Below, one piece after another: positions 38,899-50,366 of a stretch of 64,000 nt of DNA. The DNA lies in the NCBI RefSeq assembly GCF_040054535.1, contig NC_090785.1, positions 7,251,501-7,315,500 on the forward strand, written 5' to 3'. Numbering within the stretch: the first letter of the stretch is position 1; each line of letters begins with the position of its first letter. The notes under the pieces were generated by a model. That model saw nothing but the letters and a program-made list of their open reading frames with translations. It had not been told where the DNA came from and searched no databases. Both the position numbers and the translations under genes were made by a program. This DNA is from Antennarius striatus. Its lineage: Eukaryota; Chordata; Actinopteri; Lophiiformes; Antennariidae.

Positions 38899-39062
38899 TT
38901 ATTTTTGGACCTTTTGGCTTTATTTTGACAGGCCAGGTGAACAATGGATTTGGAGAGAGAAAGAGGGTGACGTGCAGCAAAGGACCAAGGATTGGAATCA
39001 AAGCCTGGAGAACACAGCCCATAGTACAGGGACTGCATGTTGGTGAGCTACCAGGCTGCCAC
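38899..39062 (-). mobile_element. tRNA-derived SINE
   Basis: Read on the minus strand, it starts with a tRNA-like head: an A-box-like GGTAGCTCACC (plus 39052-39042) and a B-box-like GGCTTTGATTCC. This is followed by the body TTTGCTGCACGTCACCCTC and a CTGTCAAAATAAAGCCAAAA tail. That order (RNA polymerase III boxes, CTCTCTCTCC body, ATAAAGGCAAAA tail) is a very common teleost SINE. Open frames through it on either strand are not genes. Confidence 0.75.
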
Positions 39063-40877
39063 TTAATGTCAAAAAATCTAAAAAATGTCAACACCCTGAC
39101 AAATCCTTCAAACTGGAGAATAATCTGGTACAGTGAAATGAAATCTTTAGGGCCAAACAGTTGTTGGAAATCCTTTCCTTATTCAATGACAATGGACGAG
39201 ATTCACTCTGAGCCCACTTCCACTGACAAAATCCATCATTTTAAGGATGAGATTCAAGGTAAATTCATTAATCTTCTGGATGAAACACATAGATACTTAT
39301 AAATCGTGTTTTTAGAGGACAGGAAAGTTGACACTGATGAGTAACTCAAAAAGCTTTTGCCACATTAAATATGACTCATTGGGCTGTTCTCTGGTTTGTA
39401 TTAAATTGGATTTGTATTTTTGTTCTACAGCTTTTAAGAATTGCAATTTAGACTTCAAAAGTTCAACATAATTAGTTGACATTCTAAGAAATGTGTTTAG
39501 TTCCACCTTCTCTAACACTTAAAATAGAGGATTGAAATATTCTGTATTTTATACTGTATTCTATATTCTTCTTTCTTTGCTGTTCAATCAAATTGACATA
39601 ATTTGTTATGTATATTTAGTCTCCAAGTCTTGTAAAGCACATTTTAATGATAAAATGTGATGCACAACTAATGCCACCTTGCCTTGATTCATGGGAGGAG
39701 TTGGAGCGGAAACCCAGATGATCACTGGAGGAAACCTAGAACCTTCTCACAGTCAGCTCTAATTGGGTCAAACAGAACCTTCTCAGTATGAGACGACAAT
39801 AATAATCATTGCATGCGGAACTGGTTAAGATTTCAAGTCTGTCTAATGGAATGGAAGAACCAAGCGAATGCTTCAAAGAGTAATTTGTTCTTAGATCTCA
39901 GTCTATATGCAAATTAGCCTGACAAAGAAAAGACACAAACTTTAGATTGCGGCATAGATCAATCCTTGATGTTTAATCAGCTGAGTGCAGAGCGGTAGTA
40001 AAGTGGATGGATGGACGATAGAGTTAAGCCGGTGCTGAGCTAGAGAGACACTGACCTCAATAGCAGTTGACTGTTTATCTAGAGCTGTCATGGCCTCCAT
40101 TATTCTGAATGCCAGACCTGTCTTTGCTGCATATTGCGTCTTGCGCAGAAGCACCCTTAACGTCAAAACTTGCCTCTGGAATTCAGACTGACAGTCCTTA
40201 TCCCTGTACTCTTTCATGGTCTTATTCAAAACCCAAGAGATTTGCAAAGGTTTGATAAACTCAAACTCTTTAATATTGTCCTGAGGGAAAATTTAAAGAA
40301 ACAAGATAGCATCTTTAACCATCATGTTCAATAATAGTTGTTGTATGCCGTCATATCTGTGTGTAGAAAAGAAGTGGAAACAGGAAGGAAAAAGGACAGT
40401 CGTGGAGCAATGCAGAGCCAAAGATGTGACTTTTCTGGTTCCAGCCGTGAGAAAATGAACGGGACTCTTTTTATTGTGGTAGGAGGAAACTCATCTACAT
40501 CGTCGGGGAGTCAGGTCAGCCGGGTGAAGGATAAAACTGTAGATTGATGTTGTCCAAAAAGATGTTGTTAAAATGAGCCGTGCTATGAAATGTGTTTGTC
40601 TAATCTGATATATTCACACAGACACCCACATTTAATCACATTTGGATCACCTATACACTTCAGAGAATATTGCAGAAAACACAGTTACAATTTCAGTCAA
40701 TAATTTGTGTATTTGGAACTGTGTATCACACAAATCGATTGGTCGGAACTGACTGAGATGTTTTTAGCTTTGTGATTACCATTTGTGTATTGATACAGAT
40801 AAAGCGAAACATGTTGAGAGACCACTTTAAATGCTGTTACACTGTTAAAATCACATTACTGTAAACACAATACATTA
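39063..40877. other. Noncoding stretch, nothing recognised
   Basis: AT-rich. Short open frames such as the minus-strand one at 39942-40247 lack splice context and known motifs. Confidence 0.5.
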
Positions 40878-41118
40878 CAGTATTTTCCGCAACATAAGGC
40901 GCACCTAAAAGCCTTTAATTTTTTCAAAAACTGACAGTGCACCTTATAATCTAGTGGGCCTTATTCGAGAAAAAAGTTTTGAAAAAGATCATTCATTGAA
41001 GGTACACCTTATAATCAGATGCGCTTTATAATCCAGTGCGCCTTTTATATGAAGACGGTTTAAAGTAGGCCATTCATGGAGGGTGTACCTCATAGTCCAG
41101 TGCGCCTTGAAAATACTG
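40878..41118. mobile_element. Non-autonomous DNA transposon (MITE), TA-flanked
   Basis: 241 bases with imperfect terminal inverted repeats: left CAGTATTTTCCGC...AAGGCGCAC, right GTGCGCCTTGAAAATACTG. Both ends are flanked by TA (40876-40877 and 41119-41120), the target duplication of Tc1/mariner-type elements. The inside holds several copies of a GCGCCTTATAATC-like unit. No coding capacity. This is a sequence type I recall as high-copy in fish. Confidence 0.75.
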
Positions 41119-41330
41119 TATGTATTTATTCAATCAGTTATTTCTTTCTTTCATACGTTGTTCAGATCAATTTACAGATGAACTTTTAAAGTCGCTCTTG
41201 ACATTGTCGGTTTCTGATGATACTGATATGATGTTATTTTCGTGCTTTTGGTTTTGCCGTGACCTTTAATGTGCACTGGATTAGTTCACAACTGAGAATA
41301 ACCCATCTTACACTAGCTGCCTTCTTTTAG

Positions 41331-41535
41331 TTGATGTTTCAACAATTCTTCCTGGGGGAGACTGCAGCGCACCTAGACTACGCTGGTGCCTCTTTAGAAC
41401 TGTCACAGCAATGGCAGAGCTTCTCAACCACCGCAACTCCACTGGGACGCTTTTTGGCAGCACACCCGTCTGGTTGAGCTGCACCTCCCTCTCCCACCCA
41501 GCTCATATGCTCCTGAATGCCTCTTGCTGCACACA
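41331..41535 (+). other. GC-richer exon-like block, unassigned
   Basis: 205 bases bounded by an acceptor (TGCCTTCTTTTAG, ending 41330) and a donor (ACACA|GTAAG at 41536), more GC-rich than its surroundings. Two overlapping short frames exist: ATG at 41334 (47 aa) and ATG at 41411, which stays open through the donor. Neither resembles drp2 or any protein I know. It could be an alternative 5' exon of the gene starting at the CpG block, a lncRNA exon, or a decayed insertion. Confidence 0.25.
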
Positions 41536-41539
41536 GTAA

Positions 41540-42574
41540 GATTAGCATTCCATAAATAGAGAAAACAGTCTTGCTGCATCTATTGCTTCTCCAGACATTA
41601 TTCCTGTGATTATTAAAACTGATGCACGTATAAAACTAAAAACATCCATATTTCACTAGAATATTTTCTTTCTCCAAACAATAGCAATCGGCATTAATGT
41701 CAGTTACAAAGAAATGACATTTCCTGTATTTGCTTCAGAAGCAACCCAATGTAAAGTATGAAGCAGAATTGGGTATTATTATTATTAGCCATAAGTGCCC
41801 CATCAGTAACACTTCCAGTCTGTAGGACAGTGCCAGTATGATCAAGGTTCTTTATTCCAACACTTGACAACTAGTGAAGGCGGCATTAACTCCATTTTGA
41901 AGTGTAGGACATGTGTCGATGATCTTGGACAGCTGGTGGATGATCAGACAGGAGTTGGTTGTCATGTCTGAAGGTCCTTCTTTGATGGAACATTTTTAAG
42001 GTAATGCAGGTAAAGAAAATTGCCCCATGTCTTTATCTGAAATCATAGCTTTCATTTTGAAAGTATAAGTACGGTAATAGCTGTGTGAACAATTAGTTGC
42101 AGGTCAAGTTGATCAGGTTAAGCTTTGGACTCAGTTTGTACTCGGTGTATTCACACTGCTGAAAATGAGTTTGAGCATATTTCATCATCAGTAATGTAAT
42201 CCTAAGTCTTTAAATGATGCTTCGAACTGGCATTGTCCCACGTTTTTAAAGTCTTTGATCCCGGTTACTGCAATTATATTAAGTGAGAAGAAAAAGATAA
42301 TTGTTTTGTGTTACAAGCTAAGGATGCATCACACATTTTTTAAAATCCTGGCACAGAGGTGACCTATTGGGGTTGAGAACGGACTATTAAAGGATGTGCC
42401 TGACCCAAAGTGCTGCACATAGATAGCAAATGAAATGAAATGTCAAATGGAATGATGCATTTTTTGGTGTACTCTCAGTGACAAGAACGGATGACAGAAT
42501 TGATAAAGATAGATGGAATGGGTCATGAATGAAATCCATAACACAAATGTTTACTTTTGACCTGTAATCACTCT
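41540..42574. other. Noncoding stretch, nothing recognised
   Basis: AT-rich sequence without supported exons or clear repeats. Confidence 0.5.
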
Positions 42575-42840
42575 TTCTAACAGCCGACTTTGTTTGGTTC
42601 TTTGTCTTTGTCTGAGGAGAAAAGAATCTATGCAGGAAATTCCCATCTTCCAGCTCATCCTAGGGGGTCCAGGGATGTTTCCGCTCCTTATAATATATGT
42701 ATTCCCTACAGCAGGTTCTGGGTTAACCCTGGGCTGTCTTCCCAGTTTCAGGAAGGGAAGGCACACCAGAGGCATCCTAATCAGATGCTCAGGCTTCTTT
42801 TGATGTGAAGGAGGTGGCTGCACTCGGAGTTACCTCTGAA
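42575..42840 (+). mobile_element. High-copy teleost interspersed repeat, second copy
   Basis: Carries CCAGCTCATCCTAGGGG, GCAGGTTCTGGGTTAACC, CTAATCAGATGCTCAGGC and TTTTGATGTGAAGGAGG in the same order as the family represented at 8415-8640. It overlaps that copy only in part. Open frames on both strands here come from the repeat. Confidence 0.6.
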
Positions 42841-44149
42841 AGTATGTCTTTAAGGTTTAGCCCAGCAATTTTAAGGAGAAAACTCATGCTGACCTGTATC
42901 CACGGTGTAATTGTTTTAGTCACATTGAGGTTAGAACCCTAAAAGAGAGTTGGAACATTAATCCACTCAAATGCTTTGCCTCCTGACTCAGCTATGTCTT
43001 CACTACAATAGTCCAGTAGAATGCCGGCATGGCTCCTGATGCAGCAACAATTAACTGCTCCATTTCATACTCCCTTTTACTGTCACTCATAAACAAGACC
43101 CTGAGACTTTAATTCCCTCCTTTTGGGTGGCAGCTCACCTCCAACCTGTCACTAATCAGACCTGTGTTCATTAATTACTACCAGATGAAGTCTGATGAGG
43201 GCTGGAGAATTCAAAATGTTTCCAATCAGCTAATACAGCCACTTCACCATGGAGCCGAGGTGATTCCAATCAACCAAAGCCATGGACAAAAATGTCTTTC
43301 CATCATTACAACATGAAAAAAACCGTCTTCTACTCCCCGTATTGTATCAACATGATCTCATTTTGAGCTTGCCTCATTCTAAGTGCTTCAAGAGGCAGCT
43401 CGGCGATAGGAGGCATGCATGGCGCTTTGGTCAGACGTAAAGAAACACCAGGAAGGTGGTTAGAGATCTTGAACGTAGTTCGTGTGCCCTTATCAAAGGA
43501 GTGTTGCATTCCTAGCAACAGGCTGTGGACATGAACCTAAAATAGTTAGTGCTCTCCATGTGGCCTTTTCCTTTTCACTCCTCCTTTCCTCTCTCTTCCA
43601 TCCTTTGAGTGGTATTTGAGTAATGAGCCTTATGAGGCTGGCTAATTGGACCTGACATCACACCATGACACATTCACAAAGGCTTCGTTTTAACCCATGT
43701 AAATATTCAGATTGACTCCTACACTTGTACTGCATACGCACAATTATCTACCTAGATATGCTCATGATATACTATATGATACACACTGAGAGACCTTGTT
43801 TGAATAGGTTTGACTACGTCAACCTTATTCAAACACTGTGGGCTGTAACGTTAAAATGGAAACACCTACATCAACCTAAGTAGTAGGTGAACAAGCCAGT
43901 TTTTAATTTATTAGGAAAATAGGAACAGCTGGTTGGAGTTCCTGCTACCCTGAGCAGATGTCCGTACGCGGATGTCCATTTGCTTTCTAATTAGCATCAC
44001 ATTACATGTAAAAATGATGCGTGTGTGGTTGAAAGTGAGGGACTGACTCCAATTTACAGATTTATTGACTATTTTAATTTTGTGAGCAACAGATTAACTT
44101 CACTAAAATTATATAGACCACACGTAGAACATGAACCTGGAGTCCAGGT
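42841..44149. other. Noncoding stretch, nothing recognised
   Basis: No supported gene or repeat. Short frames only. Confidence 0.5.
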
Positions 44150-44345
44150 GACATACGTGCAACAAAATTGCATACCCACGGACAATTTGGAGTGGTCAGT
44201 TCACCTAAAATGCATGTTTATTGGAGGTGAGAGGAAGCCGAAGATCCCAAAGAGACAATCCACACAGAACATGCGAACCCCACACAGAAAGGACTCAAAG
44301 GCAAAAGCGGTACCCACTGCACCACCGTATCACCTCCGCCCATCC
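44150..44345 (-). mobile_element. High-copy teleost repeat (minus orientation)
   Basis: Contains GACAATTTGGAGTGGTCAGT, TCACCTAAAATGCATG, GAACATGCGAACCCCACACA and CCACTGCACCACCGTATC. Read on the minus strand it is the same element as at 46290-46605, and it ends in the GTGCAGTGGGTACC head. I recall this element as among the commonest in percomorph genomes, possibly a tRNA-derived SINE. The family name is not certain. Confidence 0.65.
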
Positions 44346-45656
44346 TGTTAGATCCAACGTAATTACTGTAACTATCTTATTATTGTGGGCTACTCTACAG
44401 GGGTCAGATGATTTACATCTGTTGCTATGGAGATTTTTCTGCATGCATACATTCGACGGTTGAATGTTGTTTCTTCATGCGGGTCTGTCTAGTTGGTGTC
44501 TAGGTTTAGTTGGTGCCACAATATCCTCTTTGTGTTGCAGTTTAAAAATGACTCATGTTATATTTTATGGTCTTGACAAGGATGACTCAAACTGGGATAC
44601 AGTTAGTGACTGGTGATTAGGTTTGGAAAGGGGTGTGAAGTGGTCCGTAGTCCCAGACTTCCACTGCACTTGAATCGAGGAGAAAATATTGTTCCTTGAT
44701 TTGTCCATTTTGGTCCAGACTACAACTTTGTGATGGATTGATAGTGTAAAGTGCTGATTTTTCTTCAAAATGTTTTCCTTGTAAATAGTTTGAATTTTGA
44801 CCAAATTTGTTGTGTTATAATTAGAAAATATTAGCATGGTTACTCACTAAATGGTCATAGTTAACATCAAGAACACACCATCTAAATGTCAGCATATTAC
44901 CATAGCAGTGTTAGTATTTACCTCCAAGAATAGCTGTGTGTTAGTACTGCCTACAGATTTGTTAACTTAGCTGTATGCTCATTTCCTTGTTAAATGTACT
45001 TTTATGTGGAGTTGTTAGTATAGTTTAGAAGGTAATTTGGGGACACAGCTGTCAGAAAGAAAGAGTTGTTACTTCCTGCATTTTCTGAATGCTGTTTAAT
45101 GAGCTTTAGTGCCATGCAGAGTTAAAGACTAGCTGGGATGGAGGCAAAAAAAGACACTATTGTAATTTCCATTTCCTCAGCAGGTGATAATGGCAATGAA
45201 AATTTCCAGCGTGTGTCAAAGAGGGCAGAGTTGTTGTGACAGGTTATGTGGAAGTTCTTTGAATCAGCCGTTACATAACTGCAGCACTGTATGGTATAGG
45301 AAAATAAAATGGGACAATGGGATAATCACTCACAATTTTAATTGAGTATATGCCCAAAATATCTAATATTTATTTCTAATCATACTCTATAATTGTATTT
45401 ATGTGTAAATATCTGCTTTTGTGATACATTCAGTCTGGTGATTAATTTTAAATGCTTATATTGTTAATCAGTTATGTAAATCCATAATAAAGTGCTTTAA
45501 TGTGCACCCTCTGTTATGTGCTGTAATGTTTACCCTTAGACTCCTGTCTTTAGAATTATAGAAAAAAGGAAAAAGAAAAAAGAAGTGTAATTTAGTTTAA
45601 GAACAATTTACAAAAACCTTAATTAATTATCTTTAGCTTTGAGTTTTGAACTGCCA
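44346..45656. other. Noncoding stretch, nothing recognised
   Basis: AT-rich, no supported exon. Confidence 0.5.
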
Positions 45657-45830
45657 GGCAGGAGGCCTAGAGGAAGACCAAAGAGGAGGTTTATGGATGT
45701 AGTGAAAGAGGACATGAAGGCAGTTGGTGTGAGAGAAGAGGATGCAGAAGACAGGGTTAGATGGAGGCAACTGATTTGCTGTGGCGACCCCTGAAGGGAA
45801 AAGCCGAAAGGAGAAGAAGAAGAAGCTACA
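45657..45830 (+). mobile_element. LINE 3' end with intact last codons of the ORF
   Basis: A frame of 45 residues (GRRPRGRPKRRFMDVVKEDM onward, ending WRQLICCGDP) closes with TGA at 45792-45794. It is followed by GAAGGGAAAAGCCGAAAGGA and a GAAGAA-rich tail. The GRPKRRW/F-MD..-ED and W-R-L-I-CGDP pattern is the C-terminus of a common teleost non-LTR retrotransposon ORF. The copy is 5'-truncated, as expected of incomplete reverse transcription. The exact clade was not determined. Confidence 0.7.
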
Positions 45831-46289
45831 CATATACTGTACTAAAGTTCCAGACACATACATATCAGATTATTCTCTGATTATTTCCTTTTGCTATTCA
45901 ATGCGTGAAAAGTAGTTTTTGCCCTGTGTGCTGTTTGGGCAGGACAATGAATGTGTAGAACTTATGTCTGTACAAATATCTTCCTATCACAAATATTTTA
46001 AAGATGTTATGGTCACAAAAGAAGTCCACCTGGTACTGAGCTCCTTGAATCAATTTATTGTGTATCCATTACACTCGATTTATAAGTTTCATGGAATAAA
46101 ATGTTGTTCTTCGATTCAGTCAAAATTTCTTTCATTTAAATTTCTGCTTTTTTACATTTTTTTACTTGCTCAGGGTCAGGTTTGATGTTTTCTTCCAGAG
46201 TAAGGAACGGAATTTTTGTTTTGTATTGTTCGTGTTCTCCTTTGAGTGTTCATTTTAGTGCTTGTACAGTGAAGGTCTTTCTCTGCTCA

Positions 46290-46605
46290 CTGAATAGTAA
46301 ATAGGCATGTCCAAGCCGAGCGGATGAGATAAGATAAGCAGTGGGTAGCATTTCGGATCTGGGTCGGGCCCCGCTCTGTGTGGAGTTTGCATGTTCTCCC
46401 TGTGTCCCTGGAAAAAACATGCACTTCCGGCGAATTGGCTGGCTTTATATTACCCGTAGGTGCGAGTGTGTGCATGTGTGATTGTTTGTATATGTGTAGC
46501 TCCGCGGTGCACTGGTGTTGCATCCGGAGTGTCCCCTGCCTCATGCCCCCAGTCAGATAGGCTCCTGCACCTCGTGACCCGGGTGGAGAAAATGAATGAA
46601 AAAGG
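46290..46605 (+). mobile_element. High-copy teleost repeat, longest copy
   Basis: Contains GTGTGGAGTTTGCATGTTCT, ACATGCACTTCCGGCGAATT, ACCCGTAGGTGCGAGTGTG and CAGATAGGCTCCTGCACC, and ends GAAAATGAATGAA. The head GCAGTGGGTAGCATTTCGG with GATCTGGGTCGGG may be a decayed tRNA-like promoter. It matches in parts the copies at 44150-44345, 58255-58412 and 61035-61180. Confidence 0.7.
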
Positions 46606-47327
46606 AGATAAGAGGCTGTAGCATGATACTGCATATTTTACTTGCTGGAAAAACCCCAAAAAACAGTCTACAGTATCTGTGAACTTTCTTCTACTGGCTG
46701 CCTGTGGACAAGTCTTCGAATCCTTGATAAAGCTGAGAGCAGATCACTCATGTAACTTCTGAATCTCTATGTGATAAAAATCCTCAGGATCGAACGTCCC
46801 CTGCACTGCAACTGGTCTCTGGAGGAATACTGTGACCAACTGTGGTTATCACACAAGGCTATAGCTAATAGAAAGCGAAGGTTAACGGGTTAGAAAATGG
46901 GTACATGTGTGAGGTGTCCTGTTGACATTGTTCTTTGAGTGGCTCAGGATAATTCTTCCACGCTGAGGACAAGGAATACAGTCCTTTCTTCCTTCAGAAA
47001 AGGGTATCTAATGGCTGACAGAGGTCATCACACAGCCATTGATTTTTGTCGCTGTGCTGCCTTCAAAGCCCAATCAAGACAAGTTGAACAGCTGTGAAGA
47101 AGGGTCTACGCAGCATCTGAGAAGAGGGAGGGAGAGTTAGACAGCCGGAGGGGGCGGGCTGCCTCCTTTAGCCTGTATCAGCGCTGGAGGCTGGCATCTT
47201 ATTGTAAAATGTGCTTGTTTGCTGCTGCTTGGTGACGGTGCTGGCTGGCTGGGCTGTTAAGAAGGTTGTAGTTTATTCATGCGTTAGCATTTACATATAT
47301 CTGCAGCATTAAAGAGACAGAGAGGTA

Positions 47328-47353
47328 GTGTGTGTGTGTGTGTGTGTGTGTGT
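47328..47353. repeat. (GT)13 microsatellite
   Basis: A perfect GT run of 26 bases. Confidence 0.93.
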
Positions 47354-47689
47354 CTGACTGCTTCTGTAAAGCACTACTCCGAAGGATTTCCAACCACGGC
47401 TTAATTGTGGTCATCTTTGCAGTAACTCTGTTCCTCCATGACATGCTTGATATAATTAAATTGTAGCATGTAGGAGGGAAGAAATTCAAGTGTTTAAATG
47501 AACCTAAATGTTCTAATTACATCCTATACTTTTAAATACAATAGGGGATTTAATTAGAGGGAAAAACATCCCAGTCGATGCCACTCGGAGGGAATACTCT
47601 GCCCAACATGAAAGAAATATCTTTCTGTTCTGCCTTTGTTCTTCAACCCTGAAATAGTTGAAGAACCTTCTACAAAGGCACCATGGAGA

Positions 47690-48235
47690 GCATCCTGACC
47701 AGCCTGTACCGTTTCCTGCCACAAGACCCTGCAGCGCATCGTGAGAGCAGCTGAAAAGATCACTTGTGTCTCTCTCCCTTCCCTCACTGACATTTATAAC
47801 ACCTGCCTCACCCGCAAAGCCATCAGCATTGCAGGTGATCCCACCCACCCCTTTCATAGCCTTTTCAGCCTGCTGCCATCAGGTAGGAGATTGCAGAGTC
47901 TGCGGGCCAAAACCAGCAGGCTCAGGGACAGTTTCTGTCACCAGGTGGTCAGAAGGCTCAACTCCCTCCCTGCTCTGCCCCCTGCCACAGCCTTGAACTG
48001 TAACATCACCCTGCCCGGCCCCCACCAGCACTTGACAACCTCTCTTGCTCTGTCCCCCCGTCAACTCAGGGACTGCGCACATGTCACCTCCCCTACTGGA
48101 TTAGAGAGTGTAAAGAGATGTTTACCGTCCCTTTGAGTTCCTCCTTGTACTTTGTCCTGTACTGCCTGTCGTAACGCCTGTGTTGTCCTACCTGTTGTAC
48201 TACCTGTTGTACTGCCTGTTGTACTGCCTGTCGTA
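47690..48235 (+). mobile_element. Rex1/CR1-like LINE, C-terminal ORF remnant and 3'UTR start
   Basis: The + frame at 47741-48136 reads RIVRAAEKITCVSLPSL, then the DPTHPFHSLFSLLPSGRR block and SFCHQVVRRLNSLP. That is the tail typical of teleost Rex1/CR1-like reverse transcriptase ORFs. A frameshift near 47745 separates it from weaker similarity further left. Its 3'UTR continues to 48235, is cut by a MITE, and resumes at 48585. Confidence 0.7.
48150..48235 (+). repeat. Minisatellite of a GTACTGCCTGTT-type unit
   Basis: About seven imperfect copies of a 12-13 base unit (TGTACTGCCTGTTG). The array belongs to the LINE 3'UTR and continues beyond the MITE at 48585-48653. Minus-strand frames through it give a TTGSTTGS repeat peptide, which is an artefact. 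Confidence 0.7.
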
Positions 48236-48584
48236 GTGCTCCCTCGCGCATTCACACATCAACGCTCGCGACTTCACCTCATTGCAGATTTTTGGTAGGC
48301 AATCACGTGACACCGTATGCACATCCTATTGGATGACGGCATCCAGAAGTGCGCTCCGTCCCGTGAGTCTCGGGAGTTACGTGAGACACAAAAGTGCTTT
48401 AAACAGTTGATAAGAGTGTGGGAAAAGGTAATACAGATAGAAGGTGGTTTAATATCAGTGTGGGGAGGGTCATAAATGTTTAAATTACCGTAAATAATAA
48501 GATAAATAGATTGTCGCTCTGTCGCGGAATTCGTTAATCGCATGTTCCTAGAACGCATTAACCGCGAGGAACAAGGGCGCACTG
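48236..48584. mobile_element. MITE-like DNA transposon inserted in the LINE 3'UTR
   Basis: 349 bases flanked by TA on both sides (48234-48235, 48585-48586). The right end, reversed, reads CAGTGCGCCCTTGTTCCTCG; the left end GTGCTCCCTCGCG is a shorter, imperfect match. This CAGT..CCCTCG..CGCGG end type occurs in Tc1/mariner-like elements of fish. No coding frame. The LINE sequence continues cleanly on the far side, so it inserted after the LINE. Confidence 0.6.
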
Positions 48585-48745
48585 TACTGCCTGAGTTGTA
48601 CTGCCTGTTGTACTGTCTGTGTTGTACTGCCTGTCTTGTGCTGCCTGTTGACCGTGGGTCTGAGAGGACTGCAATTTAATCTGTGCTGTATGTCGTGCAT
48701 ATATGGTACATTTGACAATAAAGCTGACTTTGACTTTGATGGTTC
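48585..48745 (+). mobile_element. Rex1/CR1-like LINE 3'UTR, continuation and tail
   Basis: Resumes the CTGCCTGTTGTACTGTCTG minisatellite, then a unique segment and the terminal GGTACATTTGACAATAAAGC followed by a TGACTTTGACTTTGA tail, the usual 3' end of this LINE kind. Confidence 0.65.
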
Positions 48746-50095
48746 TGATTGCAATAATATGAAATTTTGACTAGAGTGTTGGATAATTTAAACCCCTCCC
48801 TTCCATATTCACATCCCAAGCATCTCTCTCCATTTAAAAAATATGTTTTATATACCAGAGGGAATATTCTGGTATACAAAACTATGCCAACCGTACAACT
48901 TTGTTTTTCCTGTGGTCAAAATGTCAAAGAGAGACAGGTGTGCTGAAGCCTCAGTTATTTGTGAATATAATGAGCATCGTCTTTCTCAGCCCGGGGTAAA
49001 ATGAGTTTGCAGTTAAATTTTCATTATCGCCAAATCCTGAAATGTCACAAATCTGAAATTGAACAAGAACTTATGGAGTGTTGCCAAGCAATAGAAGTCT
49101 GCAGTGTGCTTAGTGTACAGGTATATGTATGTTTACCAAAGCTTGCTGGCTGATTTATTGAGACTTTTGAAATGAGATATAGTGGCTCATCAAATATGAA
49201 TGCCATACCCCTGCAGCAGGAGAATTGCATTTGCCGTTTGGAAATTAACGTTAATTTTCTGTTTGCTTGGCTGGGATGTGTCGTTGAGTTTTGCTCCAGG
49301 AAACCGATCAATTGGCAAATAGCTTGGACAGCAAAAAGGAATGGAAACAAAAGCTGAACGCATGGCTGCAGGGCTTAACAGAAATCCACCACAAATAAAA
49401 TGTCCATGTTGCCTTAATGCAATTGCATGAGTGAATGCTCTGCTTCAAGCCGAAGCTGAGAAAATCAGAACCAAGTTTCTGTTTCTTCACAGTTGAAATT
49501 CTCAAAAAAGAAAAAAAATACAGTTTCAAAAATTCGAAATTCTATTAACCCCATAGTAGTGATTGAAAAAGTAATCTCTTCTCATATGATGAAGGCTGGT
49601 TGAAAATGTGTGATAACAAAACACAAATTGAAGAATTGAAAGTTGGTTTGAGACCTTGTCAGAAGATTTTCAGTCACTGCATAAATTTGTAAAATGTTAA
49701 ACTCAGTAAGTTGTGACTTTCATCAGATGGTTTAATTTTTATTCTTTACCTCCATATAACTGGATTTCAAGGATTACCCTTGTGGTAAACAGATGTGTCA
49801 GATGCTTTAACTTTGATAATTTAAGTCAAGTCAAGCCAATTTTTATTTATTACAGTACATAAAGTTGATCTCATGACACTACAACATATCAGTTCCCCTG
49901 CTTTAATTTGGAGAGCAGCAGAAATATGTCACTTTGAATATTGTGGCTTTCTTACTGCATTTTCCCACCCATTCAGCATGTTATGACGCTAGTCTCAACT
50001 AATGAACAATTCACAGCCCTGTGTGCAGAGTGCTACTAAAACAACAATAAGAGAGAGGAAAGAAAAAAAGCTGCCTCTAGCTGTGAAAATAAAAG
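48746..50095. other. Noncoding stretch with one short repeat tail
   Basis: A GTCAAGTCAAGCCAATTTTTATTTATT tail, probably from a LINE on the minus strand, lies near 49825-49851. Otherwise nothing is recognised. Confidence 0.45.
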
Positions 50096-50366
50096 TTAAG
50101 TGCTGACCCTAGGTGGCCAAATGGCTCTAAATAGCGTATGAATGTCAGTGCGGTCCAGAGAAGGGCAGCTCCTGCCCAAGGGTAATGGAGAAAGCAGTGC
50201 TCTGAATTTGTTGAGAAGGTGGGTGAAGGCTGATGGAAGGCTCTGCTGGATGGAGTTGATCATGGCTGGTGCGACGCTGCTGTCCTTCACCAGGGCCAGT
50301 GGATTATCACTCTTCCGCAGACAAGAGCAGACAGTTCAAGAAGAAACGGAGTTAAACCGTATGTGA
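50096..50366. other. GC-richer block open on both strands, unrecognised
   Basis: Open frames of 64 codons (minus) and 74 codons (plus) overlap in a patch more GC-rich than its flanks. The minus frame contains MINSIQQSLPSAFTHLLNKF; I know no match. It could be a decayed transposon piece or an exon. There is no good pair of splice sites. Confidence 0.25.

Noticed and set aside
38759..39302. A 170-codon + frame and two overlapping minus frames
   Set aside because: They run through a tRNA-derived SINE; the length comes from the repeat, and there is no recognisable protein.
42551..42823. Three overlapping frames of 69-90 codons on both strands
   Set aside because: They fall in the LINE-like interspersed repeat shared with 8415-8640.
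44025..44463. Frames of 108 and 80 codons
   Set aside because: They translate a high-copy repeat in the minus orientation.
47741..48136. A 131-codon + frame as a host gene
   Set aside because: It is the C-terminal tail of a Rex1/CR1-like LINE ORF, 5'-truncated and frameshifted.
48061..48255. Minus-strand TTGSTTGS repeat peptide, reminiscent of repeat proteins
   Set aside because: It is the antisense translation of the LINE minisatellite; no gene context.
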